Below, piece after piece: positions 5,837-6,142 of a stretch of 6,142 nucleotides of DNA. The stretch covers positions 1-6,142 of the forward strand of contig JAEWBA010000001.1 of assembly GCA_023391395.1 (NCBI GenBank), written 5' to 3'. Source of the stretch: Pseudomonadota bacterium (GTDB lineage Bacteria; Pseudomonadota; Gammaproteobacteria; Burkholderiales; Burkholderiaceae_D). How positions within the stretch are numbered: the stretch's first letter is position 1; the number at the start of each line of letters is the position of its first letter. A program made the position numbers and the translations under genes. The notes under the pieces are model-generated. The model was not told the DNA's origin and ran no database searches. It saw nothing but the letters and a program-made list of their open reading frames with translations.

Positions 5837-6142
5837 ATGAGAGGCAAATTTCTGCCGCTGTTTCTCCCGCTGCTCGTTGCAATGGGAGCCATGGCAGATG
5901 GCGCGCTTGCTGCAGAGGAGAACAAGATGTCTCAAACCGTTACCCGCGCCGGCTCTCAGGCTGCTACTCAAGGGCCGGCCGAATACTTTACCGGCACCGT
6001 CAGAATCGAGCCGCTGTTTCCGGCCGACGACGCGACGCCGGTTTCCGGCGCCTATGTGAGCTTCGAACCGGGAGCCCGCTCCGCCTGGCATACCCATCCT
6101 GCAGGGCAGCACCTGGTCGTTACCGCCGGCTTGGGATGGACC
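5837..6142 (+). CDS. Exported cupin-domain protein, 3' end outside window
   Basis: Visible are 102 residues with the frame open to the last base. Residues 1-26 form a signal peptide (hydrophobic about 5-20, ALA|A cleavage at 25). From about residue 33 the protein resembles small single-domain cupins of the group that includes Mn-dependent cupin hydroxynitrile lyases: RAGSQAATQGPAEYFTGTVR (37-56), then PVSGAYVSFEPGARSAWHTHPAGQ (68-91) with the metal-ligand motif H85-x-H87-x3-Q91. The fourth ligand, usually a later His, would lie past the edge. Actual substrate unknown; many relatives are merely called cupin-domain proteins. The ATG at 5837 has GGAG six bases upstream. Met31 (5927) has its own strong site and coincides with the start of leaderless relatives, so a cytosolic form is possible. 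Confidence 0.85.
   Translation, partial: MRGKFLPLFLPLLVAMGAMADGALAAEENKMSQTVTRAGSQAATQGPAEYFTGTVRIEPLFPADDATPVSGAYVSFEPGARSAWHTHPAGQHLVVTAGLGWT
5914..5920 (+). promoter_or_regulatory. Internal Shine-Dalgarno before Met31 of the cupin
   Basis: agaggag sits six bases before an in-frame ATG at 5927. It is a better match to the 16S anti-SD than the GGAG used by the upstream ATG at 5837. Initiation here would yield a cupin lacking the signal peptide. The bases also encode Glu-Glu, so the match may be chance. Confidence 0.45.

Noticed and set aside
5741..6112. Minus-strand frame opposite the cupin gene
   Set aside because: The + strand frame has a signal peptide and the cupin metal motif; the antisense product has no recognisable feature.

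Overview
The window looks like part of a high-GC Gram-negative proteobacterial chromosome, most plausibly a betaproteobacterium of the Burkholderiales (an Oxalobacteraceae-type genome would fit). That is inferred from codon use and gene content; no rRNA, tRNA or other lineage marker is present. There is no insertion sequence, integrase, CRISPR array or phage gene. The theme is the cell envelope: of six genes, four have signal peptides at visible N-termini, and a fifth, cut by the left edge, belongs to a family that is usually exported.

Left part (3-1370, + strand): the 3' part of a large gene. It encodes the tail of one DUF4142 domain, two complete DUF4142 domains, a (PTT/PAT)n linker and a collagen-like Gly-X-Y tail made of near-identical 63-bp modules. 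It faces a two-gene minus-strand unit across a 288-bp convergent gap that holds several inverted repeats. That unit (3970 to 1659) encodes a 465-aa secreted protein with two Asp-box (BNR-like) motifs, then, 26 bp later, a 295-aa secreted protein I do not recognise. A good sigma70-type promoter lies just upstream of the first gene.

Right part (+ strand): after a 350-bp divergent intergenic region comes a single-domain DUF4142 protein (4321-4884) with a textbook ribosome binding site. It is followed by a Host_attach-family (PF10116-like) protein (5098-5568) with a strong hairpin after its stop. The last gene (5837-6142) is a cupin resembling the small Mn-type cupins of the hydroxynitrile-lyase-like group; it is cut by the right edge. 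It has a signal peptide and also a second, well-placed internal start that would give a cytoplasmic form.

The most interesting points are: (1) tandem DUF4142 domains fused to a collagen-like tail; (2) a Glu/His/His/His pattern kept at almost constant spacing in every DUF4142 copy, suggesting a ferritin-like metal site; (3) the possible dual start of the cupin; (4) the Asp-box plus unknown secreted-protein operon. Nothing here proves a new defence or mobile system; the novelty is in domain architecture.
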